Below, in pieces: positions 47,001-62,000 of a stretch of DNA of 64,000 bases. The notes below the pieces were generated by a model, which was not told where the DNA came from, ran no database searches, and worked only from the letters and a program-made list of their open reading frames with translations. A program made the position numbers and the translations under genes. Numbering within the stretch: position 1 is the first letter of the stretch; each line of letters starts with the position of its first letter. Origin of the DNA: Eublepharis macularius (Eukaryota > Chordata > Lepidosauria > Squamata > Eublepharidae); assembly GCF_028583425.1 (NCBI RefSeq), contig NC_072801.1, forward strand, positions 11,056,001-11,120,000. Direction: 5' to 3'.

Positions 47001-50000
47001 GGCGTTTCTTGTGCTGAGCCAGCAACCTATCTCGGGGCTACGAGGGGCCTTTTTGCCCACGATGAAGAGTCCAGACGTGTGCCCTTCAAAAGTCTCCTGT
47101 TTCCTGCTCGTTCAGTCTCTCAGTAATGCCAGGAGCAGTGGATGCCCCCTGATGCCCAACACTGGCCTTGTTTAAATAACAGCATTTTTAGATCACCATT
47201 CTGGGAAAGCCTTCGTCAGAGAGAAAAAATGGGCAGAGGATGCATCTAGTACAGCAGCTGGGCCAGAGAGAGAGAGAGACGAGAATTCCCTTGTGGCAGT
47301 GAGCAGATAAATGTCAGGCTTATGTCAACTAGAAAATGTTCCTTGCTTGCCTATACCTTATTGCCGAAGCCTCAGCAGATAGAGCGGGAGACAATTACAG
47401 AGGAACGGTGCTTTGGATTGCCAGAATTACCAAATCTTCTGGCGATTGCAACTTACATTGATTCCACTGCATGAAAATTGGTGGCCTGGCTTGCCCTTCC
47501 TAGTTCTTCAGTAGTGATATGAAGAAAAATAGCTATGATTGTTTAAAAACACGTGCATGTGTGTGTTGATACATTTATTTCCATATATCCTGTACTCATT
47601 CCAATATTGTCCTCAGCTTCAGGAACCAAGAAGCAGAAAAGAGGATCTTCCTTTATGACTGTCTCTAACTTCTATAGGGTAAGACCATTCACCTTGTGAA
47701 GCCACTTAAAGCTGTCTTAAACTAAGTCAGACCTTGAGTCTATCAGGGTCAGTTTGGTTTGCTTTGACTGGCCAGGGCTGTCCCCAGTGTCAGGTAAAGG
47801 TCTTCCACGTTACCTATGTCTTACATGATCCTTTTAAGTGGCGGTGATGGGGATTGAACCTGGGACTTGTGCATACAAGGCAGATGCTTGACTACTGTGT
47901 CATGGTCTCTGCATACCTTGATGTGCAGTAACTAAGGGCCACAACACAGGGCCTCCACCCACAGCCACTGAGGGCCACAAGAAAGAGCATCCATCTCCAG
48001 CCAATAAGCACTGAGTTAGGGAAAGCAGTGGTCTAATGTCGTATCATATATCCATAAAGTTTCTCTGTGGAGCAGTGTACATGTGCTGGGAAGTGGACAT
48101 TGGCTGTGACTTCCCCGCACATGTGCACCTAATAAAGCATACTGTGCAGCTGTCACATAGGCAGATGTGCAAGCAGCTTGTATGTGATTTGTTGTATGGA
48201 AGTGCTTTGAGTCTAAGCAATGTGTAAGATGTCGGATCAACCTTAATAATAATAATATTGCAGACATCTGTATTATAAAAGTGAATGCCGCCGCCTCCTC
48301 AGGTGCCATTCAATTCCTCTTTTCCCATTTCAGGAGCAGCTGAACAAGCTGATGGCCACCTTGCACAGCACAGCCCCACATTTTGTGCGCTGCATCGTCC
48401 CCAATGAGTTCAAGCAGTCTGGTATGTACTTGAGAATAGGAAGAGAGTAATTCTACACACCTCTTTAAAAGGCAGCGTCACACTCAGATGTCAGCAGTGG
48501 CCAGTGCACCTTCCTCCAGTTTCTTTTGGCCCACCATATCCTGGTAGAAAATCCATGCCTTAATGATGTCTAGACTAGACTACTGTGGTACATACTATGT
48601 GGGGCTGCCCTTGAAGATAATTCAGAAACTTCAAAATGCCACATCCAAACTTATGTGGCTCAGCAAGAAATATCCCCCTGGTACTGAAGAATTGCACTGC
48701 TTACCTATACTTTTCTCCGAAAAATTCTACATGCTAGCTTTAGCCTATAAAACTCTAAACAATCTGAGTGCTAGGCACCTCAAGAGCATCTACTTGGACA
48801 CAGATCTCCTCCAATTTAAGATCACCCAGAGAGGCAGCTGTGCTTCAGATCACAGCCTATGGGGATCCAAACTGGCCTCTGCATATAGCAGGGTCTTCTC
48901 ATTGGCTGTACTAGAGTTCATGTAACCACTGGGTGGGAGCCCAACTCTGTAGAATATTTAGTTCCCAAGTGAACTGCTCATTCTGGTTCTGGTTACCCGT
49001 TCTACAAATTGATTAGATTAGATTAGAACAATACCCGCTGTCTTCACATAGAGGACAGCCAGTATAATATGACTTTCAGGAAAACATAAAAGACTGCAGT
49101 CCTAAGAATAATTTCCTGGGAATAAGTCCATGGAATAAAAGAACAAGAGTCCAGTAGCACCTATAAGACTAGTAACAACATTTGTGGTAGGGTAGGAGCT
49201 TTCGTGAGTTATAGCTCACCGAAGTGCTACTGGACTCTTGCTCTTTTCTACTGCTACAGACAGACTATCACGGCGACCCATCTTGCTGTATCTCCATGGA
49301 ATAAGTCTGAGTAGCCGCTTAGGATTGTTCCAAAGAGACCCAATGCAGCAAGCAGCAGCATAATCTTCTTTGGTGGGGGAACAGCTCTTTTAAATTCCCT
49401 CATAGTAGAGGACACTCTTTGTCTGGGACCACGTAACTATAGTTTACATCGCATTCCGGTTAATCTAGCCCTAAATGGGTTATGTTGGATGAGTCCATTG
49501 CAGTCAAGAAAGAGTCCTAAAGATCCTTGGCTATTGCTGTCCCGATACGGAAATGCTGACAGGTGTCTTCTGGTTTTGTAGGCGTGGTTGATGCTCACCT
49601 GATCCTGCACCAGCTGGCCTGTAACGGCGTACTTGAAGGCATCCGTATTTGCAGGAAAGGCTTCCCCAACAGACTGCAGTACCCTGAGTTCAAGCAGAGG
49701 TGACGGTCGCTTAAAAAAGAATGCTTCCATTTCTTCCAGTATCCTAGATAGAAGTTGACAGGCAGGAGATTCAAGACAGATAAAAAGAAGTATCATGTCA
49801 TACAACGCCCGGTGCAGTGAGTTGCAGAACTCACTGCCACTAGATATAGTGATGGACACTAATATAAGTAGCTTTAAAAGGCCAGGCATGTTCACAGAGG
49901 ATGGGTTGATTAACGGCTTAAAGAATGAGTGTTCAGAACTGCAACTGGCCTGCATTTGTTCATTTGTACTGTTTGATTATATTAAAAATGGAAAATAAAG

Positions 50001-53000
50001 TTAAAAAAAAAGAACTGCAACTGGATGATATCCTCGAAGAAATGAGGGGGTGGAACAGCTGTGAGTTCTTTGCCACCAAAAAGATTTCTTGGGGGCACAG
50101 GTAGGGGGCGATAGCTAGCATCCCCCTCCCAGGAAGAAGGGCTGTGCTGGATGTCGCCACTTTCTGGGTCCTACTAACAATTGTCTCTTGGTTGCTGAAG
50201 TATCCCAATCCTTGTTTGTGTCTTCCTCGCATCAGGTACCAGGTCCTAAATCCCAATGTCATCCCTCAGGGATTTGTGGACAATAAGAAGGCCTCAGAAC
50301 TTCTGCTGGCATCTGTTGATCTGGGAGAGAATGAGTACAAAATTGGACATACCAAGGTAATATAGGTTCCAACTCCTGGCTGTGCTCTCCCTGTACATAC
50401 TGCTCCTTGTTTTAAGCCAGAATCATTCGGGGTACGAGTGGAGGAGAGAATGCAAGGAAAGTGTCACCCTCTACGAGCCTGGGGGCAAATGTTACTCCTC
50501 CTGTCATCTCCAGGTGCCCTCACAGAGAAGTTTCAACTGTGGCAGCCTTTGCCAGGAGGGGGGGTCACGACAGATATGTTCCCGGCTGGCCTCAACCAAA
50601 GCCAGGGCTTTTTCAGTCCTCCTGACCCCAACCTGGTGGAACTCTCCGTCAGAGGACACCCAGGCCCGCCAAGACCTCATATCTTTTCGGTGGGCCTGTA
50701 AGACAGAGATGTTCCACCAGCTATATGGTTGAGGCCAGTCTTTGATTGTTTTATGAGCCTCCCTACCGGTCTCCTGCCCCCCTACAATCTGCCCCCCTAT
50801 TAACTGTGACCCCTACCCTCCTCTCTCGTTTACATTATGACAGGAGAAATTGGAGAGGGGCCACCATCTGAGGTGTTGTTCCATATGTATTTTGTGGTTT
50901 TGGGATTTTAAATGTATTTATGTTTTAATGTGTACTGAGCATCTTATTGTACCTCGCCCTGAGCCCATTCACTGGGAGGGCAGGCTAAAAATTGAATAAA
51001 TAAATAAAGATAAATTGGTCTCCAGGAACTGTCAAGACACTGAGTGGTTAAGAAGGAATTTGCTTTTCCCCAACAAAGGTCCATGACTCCTCCTTACGGA
51101 GGTCCATTCTGGAAATCAGCGTGTGTGTGGTTTAGCCTGGGAGAGGAGATTATGAGGGCATTGCCCTGTTGCTGAGCTGACGGGTGTATGGATCCCTGCT
51201 TCTTTCCAAGGTGTTCTTCCGTGCTGGGGTCTTAGCCAAGCTGGAAGACCTGCGAGATGAACGGCTGGCAAAGATCATGACTATGTTGCAGTGCCGTGGG
51301 CGAGGCTTCCTGATGAGGATTGAATTCAAAAAGATGCTGGAGAGAAGGTAAGGATTCTCTGCCCTCTCCTCTGCCATATCCGGCCTTCGCATAAACACAT
51401 GCGGCTGCCTTCTACTGAACTAGATCTCTGGCCCACCCAGGTCAGTACTGTCTACTCAGAATGGCAGCAGCTCTCCAGGGATTCATGCAGAGGTCTGACA
51501 CATCACCTGCGATCTGATCCTTTGAGATGCCATAGATCCAGAGGAGTCAGCCGTGTTAGTCTGTAGTTGCAAAATAGTAAAGTGTCCAGTAGTACCTTTA
51601 AGACTAACCAACTTTATTGTAGCATAAACTTTTGAGAACCACAGCTCTCTTCATCAGATGCAACTTTATGGTAGCATAAAGTTGGTAGTCGTAGGTGCTA
51701 CTGGACTCTTTACTATTTTGAGATGCCAGGGATTGAACCTGGGAACTTCTGCATGCCAAGCAGATGCTCTACCCCTTAGCTACCCACAGCCCTGTTCCCT
51801 TAAAGCCTTATAGCTTGTAGGACCATCGTAGTTTAGTAGGGTGGAAAGGGGTAAAGATAGACAGAGCTGTGAACATGAATATGTGCAGGTGTTTTTTCTG
51901 TTGAGTAAGCCATGAGCTCTTACGCTTTCTCTCCTATAAGGTTGCATGTATTTTTCGTTTCCATTATCTATAGTCCATTATCTATAGTCCACCTTTCTCC
52001 TGAGATTGATCCTGTGGATCAAATCCTGATCACCTCGTTGTAATTGACCTTTCTCCCCCATGGATCAGGCAGGCTGTCACCTTGTTTTGCTCCAGCACCT
52101 GGCACACTTCTCCAACCAAATGTTTCTTCTAAGCTTTTAAAAAGATTTTTGGAAGGCGTTAATACTGTTTACAAAATCTGTATGGAGAAAAAGTTGGCTT
52201 TGCCAACGTTATAGGTGTACTAGCAATGAAGCCCGTTTTTTAAAAAAAACAGGCTCTAGAAAACGGAGCGCCATCCGGAGGGATGGGCCACCTCGCCTGG
52301 CCTTCCCACCGCAGCAGCGCCCTCTGGAGGCGCACCAGGATAAAAAGTGAGTCACCAACAATACAGCTTGCCTTTTATATAATAGGATGCCAATCAGTCT
52401 TGTGTACAGCAGAAAGGGTGGGGGTGGTAGTGTTATGAGATCTGACTAGTCAGCACTGTAAAAATGCAATTTTGACTGAAAACCAGAACAGGTTTCCTAA
52501 GTTCTAACTGTGAGAAAAGGTTGAAAATTAAGGTTGAAATATCCTTAAGGATATTTGTTATTCCTTATGGCCCAAACACTTTCTTTTTCATTCCAGGTTA
52601 GGCCTGATGCTGATCCAGAGGAACGTTCGCAAGTTCTTGCAGATGCGGTACTGGGGTTGGTGGAAACTATACAATAAGGTGAGAAAAGTGGGGGAGAGCA
52701 GGAGGAATACAGTGGCTGAAGTCTGCAGCTTTGGAGGAAACAAAAGAGGAAAAAAGCCACCTTTGTTGTCCTTGTTTGGGTGGGCTCCTTGGCTTTTAAA
52801 GATAAGCGGAGGGGAAAACCAGAGTTCTTGACATTTGTTCTTTGATAAGTAAATCCCATTGTGAGATTCAGTTAATAATTGATGAAGCAAAAAGGAAGTG
52901 TGATTTCCAATGGAAACAAATTAGGTAAATGGAACAAGAAATACAAAGTTGGAGTACTGTTAAATGGGGGTGGGTGGGTTAAAACACGTCTGTTGCTAAC

Positions 53001-56000
53001 AGGCAGCTCTTTCTAAAGGTATGTCCGTACCAAGGTTACCACCTCTCAGATGTAGTCCACTCCATTAGATCTCCTGCTAGTGCTAGAAGCCAGGAATCGG
53101 GCGCTTCTCCCATCCCTTCCCTCTTGGGCCCTGCTGCCTTGACTTCCCCCTTGGAATCCAGCTTGGCACAGCAGGCGCAACACAGCTAAGCAAATGTCTG
53201 AGAGAAGCTGCCAGAGCTTTGTCTCCACTTAAAAGGGCAATTTCTGCTGCGTGGAATCAGTGCTAGCTTTTTCTCTAGGAAAAACTGGTGCCATTGGAAG
53301 TGTAGTTGCAGGTGTAGTCTATGAGCCAAAGTTGACAAGACTCCTGACACGTGGAGGAAACGTGTCAGTTTCCTGCATGTTTCCACTTCGCACTGAACTC
53401 CCTCTGGCCATTGAGTGCATTTAGGGGAGCAAGAGGAGCGTGCTGGGAGTGGCGAGAGGGAGCCAAGCACACCAGCGGCAGTCAGAGGGAGCTGAGCATG
53501 TTGGCAGAGGTGAGAGGAAGCGCACTCCCCTTGCTTCCATAAATGCACTCAGCCTAGATGAGACACCTTCTCCCTGGCAGAGGTTCTTTCTCACTACACT
53601 TCCCGTGGATTGCGGGAAACCGACACGTGGCCTCCACGTGTCAGGCGTCTCGTCTGCTTCGGCTCTACGTGATTTGTGGCCTGGGGGAAAATGAGTTCTT
53701 TGTTAAAGAGGGATCCACTCACCTATGATTCTCAGACATCATGGGATCTGCTGGACTTGCTGGCACAGTGCTTCAGTCAGAATCTTGGAGGCAGAATCGG
53801 ATCACTGGCTGCCCTTGGGCCAGTCACTCTTTTTATTTATCCACTTCATTTATACCTTTCTTTTTGACCTGAAGTGGCTTATGTCATTCTCCTCTCCCCC
53901 ATTTTATCCTCCCAACGACTCTATGAGATAAGGTTAGGCTAAGAGTGTGTGACTGGCTCAGGGTCACCCAGCAAATCTTCCATGACAAAGTGGGGACTGG
54001 GACCTGGGTCTCCCAGATCCTAGTCTAGCACTCTAACCACTACACAACACTGGCTTTTCTAGAACCGAACCTACTTGACAGGGTTGGTATGAGGGTAAAA
54101 TTGAGGGCAGGATGCCCATGTACACTGGTGCTGATAGGGTGGGATAAAATGTAATGGTCAGAGCTACTCGTTTATTTTTATTTATTTATGTCATTTATAG
54201 TCCGCCTTTCTCACTGAGACTCAAGGCAGATTACACAGTGTGAGATTATTACAGTCAATATCAAAGACATTTACATGAATAATGCCATAGAGTAATAAAT
54301 GCAAGTTTACAGAGATATAACATTAGCAAAAATCTGATACAGTGTTGAAGAAATGCTGAAACAAAGCTTAAGCAATTCTAGAACTGACGTCAGACAATAT
54401 AGAACTACCCAGTAGGATCATGCTTAAAGCAACAGGTAGTGGGTCCTTCAGGAAGGCAGGGCTTCAGCCTACTTCTTGAAATCAAGCCCTTCATAGCCAG
54501 CCAGTCTAAAATATATCCCTTCCTTGGGTGTAGACCCTGCATTAGACCCTGGAGAACTGCTGTCCATCAAAGTAGAGAGTACTGATTTAGGTGGGCTGCA
54601 AAGTTTGGATGCAATATAAGTCTCGTTCGTGTGTTGGATTCAGAATTTGAAAACAACCCTTTCCTTGAGAGCAGGGATAGCCAGCTCCTGCAAACCAGAC
54701 CGTGTTGCTTGAGAAGCATCACAGAAGCAGGGCTTGAGAAGCAGGGCTGGTTCTCTACTCCCACCCCCAGACAACCAGCCCTCTGAGATGCTGCCAGTGC
54801 AGTTTGAGCTGGTGGTGTGGGAGAAGGCAACAGGTGGTGTGGGAGAAGGCAACAACGTGGTGTGGGAGAAGCTGGTGTGGGAGAAGGCAACAATGGCTTA
54901 TGCAGGCCGTTGTCTCCTGGCACTGTGCAGCTGTCAACCATGTCCAAAATGAACCCACGAGGTTCTGGCAGCTTCATTGGGACACAGTCTGCCGGCACAC
55001 CAGCATCTTCACAGATTTTTTTTTTTAGCTCTTGGGCCTCTGTTCCTAGAGGTGGCCCAACTACTGAGAATTCCTTACTGTGCATAGATGGTAATCTGAG
55101 GATAGTCCTCAGCAGGGCTTTTTTTCTGGGAAAAGAGGTGATGGAACTCAGTGGGTTGCCCTCTGAGAAAATGGTCACATGGCCGGTGGCCCCGCCCCCT
55201 GATCTCCAGACAGAGGGGAGTTGAGATTGCCCTCCGCGGCGCGGAGGGCAATCTCAACTCCCCTCTGTCTGGAGATCAGGGGGCGGGGCCACCGGCCATG
55301 TGACCATTTCCAAGAGGTTCCACCGCGTTCCTGCTGAAAAAAAGCCCTCATCCTCAGTAGATTCTAGAGACAGAACATGGAGGTGTAGATAGTTTCTCAG
55401 ATATGTTTGGGGCTCAGGGCTTTCTGGCCTCGGATGGCTCTCTCTTTCACAAGCTCTTCCTGCAAACTCCTTGCCTGCCTCTGTGGGTGAAAAATAATTG
55501 AGCAGGGGAGAGAGCAGGTCTTGCTTAGCAGCATTTTTAACGATGATGAAACCTAGAAATATCCCTCCTGATCACCTGGAGTCCGGTTTCTCCACCTGTA
55601 GGTGAAGCCTCTGTTAAATGTGGCCCGTCAAGAGGAGGAGATGAAGGAGAAGGAGGAAGAGTTGAGGAATGCAATGTCGAAGACCCAGGAGCTGATGGAT
55701 CGTGTCAAAGAACTGGAGGAGAAAAATGCCACCCTCAGCCAAGAGAAGAATGACTTGACCATCCAGTTGCAGGCTGTAAGTTACTGAGTACATTCTAGAG
55801 CTCTGTCCCTTTTTTCGCTTGACTCTTTTTCACGCATGCATGAATTTCAGTTCTGGGTATGCCATGAAACTATGGTGGACCACAGTCCCACAACATATGT
55901 TCACCACGCATAGATCCCTATGAATGGTAATCAGATGTGAATGTTGTTTCCAGAGGTAACCAAGATAGAGGATGTGGGGCTCCTTTCCTGGGGATGCAAC

Positions 56001-59000
56001 CCACAGCAGTGGATAATGGTGGGGAAGAGATCACAGCGTATTTCAAGGCGATGCTGGGATGTTCTCTTGCTCAGAGGCTCAGCTTTCAGGAGGGGAGCCC
56101 ATATTTGCATCTTTGCTGTCCTCCTTCTTCAGGATCAAGAGAACCTTGCTGATGCTGAGGAGCGTCTGACTCAGCTGATGAAGTCCAAGATTGACCTGGA
56201 GGGCCAGATTTCAGACATGAAGGAACGCTTGGAGGAGGAAGAGAGCTCTGCTGCATCTCTGAGCTCCAACAAGCGCAAGCTGGAGGGGGAGCTGAGTGAC
56301 CTCAAGCGGGACCTGGAGGGGCTGGAAACCACCTTGGCCAAGACGGAGAAGGAGAAACAGGTACACTCTGATTTCAGTACAGCCACAGGTACATGCACGT
56401 TTCACACCAAAGCTGATCACAGCTCCTCCATGCTGTTGTGGGACACAAAAATGATGTGTGTGTGTGTGAGGGGGAGCTGAAGCTGTTTCTCCTCATGCTC
56501 CATGATCACAACCAGGGCTTTTTTTCAGCGGGAACACGGTGGAACGGTGTTCCGGAACCTCTTGAAAATGGTCACATGGCTGGTGGCCCCGCCCCCTGAT
56601 CTCCAGACAGAGGGGAGTTTAGATTGCCCTCCGCGCCAATGGCGCGGAGGGCAATCTAAACCCCCCTCTGTCTGGAGATCAGGGGGCGGGGCCACCAGCC
56701 ATGTGACCATTTTCTCCAAGGACAACCTACTGAGTTCCACCACCTCTTTTCCCAGAGAAAAAGCCCTGATCACATCCAGAATTTAGGCTTAGAACTCCCC
56801 TCCTCACACATCTGATTCAGCATTCTTGTAGTGATGAAGAGGGCATCATTTCATGTGCACGAGCCCACAGAATGAAGCCTCATGCTGAAATGTTCCGCAT
56901 CCTAAGAAAATGACTCGATTGAACTTGTCCAGGATGGCATGGCTTAGACTGCACGAATCCCTCTTCCTCTTTTCAGGCTCTGGATCACAGAGTGCGGACC
57001 CTGACTAGCGACCTCTCGGCCCGGGACGATAGCCTTGCCAAACTCCAGAAGGAGAAACGGGCTCTAGAGGAGCTTCACCAGGTAAGAAAGAAGAGGTCCA
57101 GTTTTTAGTTGGTCCTTGCAACGCAAGGCTTAAGAAGGTGGGATAGGCCACATCTCTGCCATTGTGATTTCTTCATTAGAGAACACTTTGGATAACGGAG
57201 CAGTAGCCCCACTTCCAAAGGCATCTTCCTTTAGCAGGACACCTCTGTGTTGTCATTGTACCACCAGACCTTAGGAAATATCTGTAACTCACAGGCTGAA
57301 CAGATGCAGATGCTCCAATCAAAAGATCTCAGGTTGCAGATGTTGGGAAAGACCTTTCTGTGCCTTTCTCTGAAATTCTGGGAGAGTCTCTGCCAGTCAG
57401 AGAAGGCTGTACCAGACTAGGCGGGCCACTGGTTTGTCTTGACATAGAGCTACTTCATGTGATCCTCCTTTCCTTGTTCAGACAAAAAAACCCTGCTCAA
57501 CATTCTATAGTAGCATTGATTAATATTAAAACACTCTCTATTAAACCAAATTTTAAAGTAGGAAGTTCTATAATTTAGAAGCTTGTTTAACCCAAGGGAA
57601 CCTCTCGGAGAGGAAGTCTTGCTGCAGGTTAGCTAGTATATATTTCCCCCCACTCTGATAAGGTGGGAAGAGCTTCTTCAGTTTCCTTTGGCTGTGACAA
57701 GTTTCTTTTCTTATGCATGACTGACTCTTTAGAAAACTCTGGATGACCTTCAAGCCGAGGAAGACAAAGTGAATCACCTCACCAAAAACAACAGCAAACT
57801 TAGCACCCAGATACACGAGGTCAGTATCAGCTGGTCGGAAACAGGTCTGGCACACGTGGGCTGGTGGGCATGGGCTGTGGGTCTCAAAGATGTGATGATT
57901 TTTAATGCACCAGGTCAGGGTTCTCCTGATGTGCAGACCCCCCTATGGGGAAAAATAATGACCCTGGGTCCATTTCAGGTCGGGGAAACGGCACAGGGTA
58001 AGGCTAATCCCCAAGTCGTGGTACTGGCCCATGTGGCATCTTAGAACTTAGTTCCCATCAGCTGCCACTTGTTGGAGTGGAACGAGAATAAATCCCAGCA
58101 GGACTCATTAAAAATCATCATGTTTTGTGTGAGTCTTAACTGCAACTAACGTTTGGGAGATTTTTCAGTGCTCAGTTGGATATACGGCTGGCAACCGGTG
58201 CTAGTAAAAACATGTGTCATTATTATTTTTATTTTATTTTATTATGATGGGTGGTTTGTGCTGTGAGGATGTGTGTGTGAAATGTGCTGTCTACACAAAG
58301 ATATATGTGACAGCCTCATCAATGAGGACTGGGCTCACCCAGGAAAGCAGGTATGCCCCTCCTTTCATTACAACATTGTCTCTAAGCACAGCATTTTACC
58401 ACCACCTCCTGTAATAGGTGGCAGCAGGGCTTTTTTTCAGCTGGAACGTGGTGGAATGGAGTTCCGGCACCTCTTGAAAATGGTCACATGGCTGGGGGCC
58501 CCGCCCCCTGATCTCCAGGCAGAGGGGGGGTGGGTTTAGATTGCCCTCCGCGCTGCAGCGCGGAGGGCAATCTAAACCCACCCCCCCTCTGCCTGGAGAT
58601 CAGGGGGCGGGGCCCCCAGCCATGTGACCATTTTCATCAAGGGCAATTTAAACTTTAAAAAACTCCCCCCTTGTTCCAGCTGACCCAAAGTGACGTCATC
58701 ATGCAGTCCTGAGTTCCACCACCTCTTTTCCCAGAAAAAAAGCCCTGGGTGGCAGCAATGACTTGATAGAAGGTAAAGGGTTAAATTATGGACAATGTTA
58801 GACTACACCAAGGAGGGGAGAATTTTTGCACTGGTGTTTAAGTGTTTTATTGCCTCTTGCTTTTTATGGCGTTTGGCCAGCAGCAAACTGAAACCTGGAT
58901 TTTCTTTTTTTTTCTTTTAGTTTTTAGTTCCAGCTTATTCTGATAGCAGAGTTAATCAAAAATCTTACATTTTTTGGTTACATGATATATACCATGCATT

Positions 59001-62000
59001 TCATTTCGTCTCTACAAATTCCATGCTCCTACTAAATATAATGCCGGAGGAGATAAATAGGGAAAATAGATATTTGATAATCCATATAATAGCAGCAAGA
59101 ATAGTATATGCCAGATATTGGAAAAATACAGATATACTAACAAAAGAAGAATTGAAAGAGAAAATCTTAGAGACGGCAGAAATGGACACACTGACAGAAT
59201 TAATAAAAGAAAAAAACAAACATGATGGGAAACAAAAATGGACCCCGCTCTATAGAAGGGTTGAACGGAAGTATAACATAGGGACATAACTGCATGTTAG
59301 CAAAACACAATTAAATGAATGAGGAAAGAAAAAAAAGTACTAGAATTAAAAAAGTAGACTTACAGTGATAATAGCTTAGTGTCAGAAGTTACACCATATC
59401 CTGTCCTGAGAGGGTCACAATGATGTGAAAGGATCTGCTTTTCCTCTCTTTTTTATTTTGTAACCTCTGCACCTGATGGAAAATTCTGGGGAACTAAAAT
59501 TCCTATACACTAGTATGTGTCATTGGATTGCTCCTAATAAAGGTATTAAATGGGTGGTATTTTGGCTTTTCCCTGCATTTTTATTTCCATCACTGCATTC
59601 TGGAGTCTGACAGAATCACAGTCCTCCCCCTCTGACACCAGTGCCCACATTCTCCTCTTCCTCCAACTGCCCCCCCCGCCACACCCCATTCTGGCTCCAA
59701 CTAAGCCATTCACAATAATTAGAGACCAAACCCATAACTGAAGGCAGCACGCGCATGCGCACTCACATGTACTCACATAGATATTCACATGCAAGCTCAA
59801 TTAGAACATCCTTTTGATTCTCATTGGTTACAGCATGGGCCAAGACCGCCTCTTCTGTTGTATATACCATGCCATGTCTCCCCCAAATGCCTGTTTTGTT
59901 ACCCTCTTTGTTGTATTTTTTTGGGATGGAGTGGGAGACTGATGGTTTTTTTTGTTTCTCTTGGTCCTTCTGAACAGCTGGAGGACAACTGGGAGCAAGA
60001 GAAGAAGATCCGTGCTGAGGTGGAGAAAGCTCGTCGGAAGGCAGAGGGTGACCTGAAAATGACCATTGAGAATCTCAACGAAATGGAAAGGGCAAAGCTG
60101 GACCTGGAGGAAGTGGTGAAAAAGTGAGTGTGTGCCAAGACACACAGTAGAGTGAAGGAAAGACAGTTAGAAATGCAAAAAAGAAAGCACAGCCGTGAAC
60201 TGGCCAGCAGTAAAACTGGTTGAACGTTGCTAGTGCCAAGGGTCGATTCCATGGGGGTTGTGTTGATACAGTGATAGTGGTGGTGCCCTCCAGTCATAGC
60301 TGATTTATGGCAACCTCTGGTGGGGTTTTTATGACAAGAGACTATCAGAGGTGGTTTGCCACCACCTGTCTCTGCAATGCTGGTCTTTGTTGGAGGTCTC
60401 CCATCCAATTACTAACCAAGGCCAACCCTGCTTAGCTTCTGAGATCTGACAAGATCAGACTCACCTGGACTATCCAGGTCAGGGCATGATGATACCGTAC
60501 CCCGCATATAACTTTGAGTATCATTACAATATTTGAATGTATGCATTTGTACGATGAATTCTGAAAAAAACAATTCAACATTTCCTGAAAAAGATGCCTT
60601 TGGTCCAGTACAGGTTTTATTTTGACTTGTGGTTTTGTTTAGATTTCCTTGTGGTAACACTCAGAATTGTTGTAGCTTACCGTCTGTGTGGCAAACCTGT
60701 TGCATGTTTTTCTTGAAGGAGAGACATGGAAATCAATTCTGTCAACTCCAAAGTGGAGGATGAACAGTCACTGAACTCCACGCTGCAAAGGAAACTGAAG
60801 GAGCATCAGGTTGGTAGGAAAAGAGGGGTTGAGGACAATCTAAACGGCGTTCTTTGATTGTGCTTGCTTGAACGGACTGTTCTCCCTCTGCCACACACAA
60901 TATGTTGTGTTGGCAACGTAAGGTCAGCCTCCTTCTTGTGGGATCTGGCTTTCCCTCATTACTGCTTGCCGTTGTGAGGCTGGGTCTGTCCCCTTACTGG
61001 TTAGCTAGGTGCCAGCTATCCCAGACCTCAATATTGTCAAACATTGCTTCAGATCTCACCGTCTTGTGTGTTTCTGACAGGCCCGGATTGAAGAACTGGA
61101 GGAGGAACTCGAAGCTGAACGTTCTATACGAGCAAAGGTAAACTGGTTCTCCAGTCAACAGGATTCCCCCAGATTTGCAGAACTGTACGTTGTAGCTGGG
61201 GATGGATCCTTTGATTTTTTTAAGGCTGCATGTGGGCCAGTTCTTGGCAACTATCTATAAGGATGGGTAATTTTACAACTGCTCGAAATCGACAGATGAC
61301 TACCACTGCTGTAAGGAGGTTCCTGGTCTTGAATCTTCAAACTTTCCAGTCTCAGGAACCACCTTTCAGTGGCATGTGAGGAGGCGCCAGAGAATCTGGA
61401 CAATGCCCATATGAAAAAGGAACTCTCCTCACCAGTGAGCGACCTCACATTGCGATCCGTCTGCTCCTCTTAGCATGTGTGCAAAAACAGACTGGAGGCA
61501 CGGTGCCTTCACTATTTGTGCTTGGGCACTGGCAGCAAGTCCTTTCAAAAAGCAACAAAATGAAGGCTTTGGAGGAGCTCTTGACCCAGCAAGTATGGCT
61601 CTGTGACCCATGTGAGTGAACCGAGCTATGGGGTCGGACCACCTGTCTAGAAGACCCATTCTTCAGAACCATGTGCTCAGTGTCCCAGATGGGCAGATTC
61701 TCCCATCAGTCACTTCCAGCATCAGGATGGTATGGGAACACTCACACCCAAATTCCCTGCAGTTTTGCATTGTTCAGTCCCCAGGTTATCGCACAATGCC
61801 TCTTCCACTTTGTGACCCAACGTGTCTTTCTCAGTGTCTGTGTTTCTGGTGCTGTTTAAGAAGATGCTGTTGGAGAATTTAAACTAGGATGAAGCAATGC
61901 TAAGATTTTGCTCTCCTGGCTTTCTACAGATTGAGAAACAGCGCAGCGATCTCTCCCGGGAACTGGAAGAACTCAGTGACCGCTTAGAAGAGGCTGGAGG

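Noticed and set aside
54567-55178. 203-codon minus-strand open frame
   Set aside because: Spans a minisatellite and part of a MITE. Only the middle part looked protein-like, so it is listed as a low-interest finding rather than a gene.
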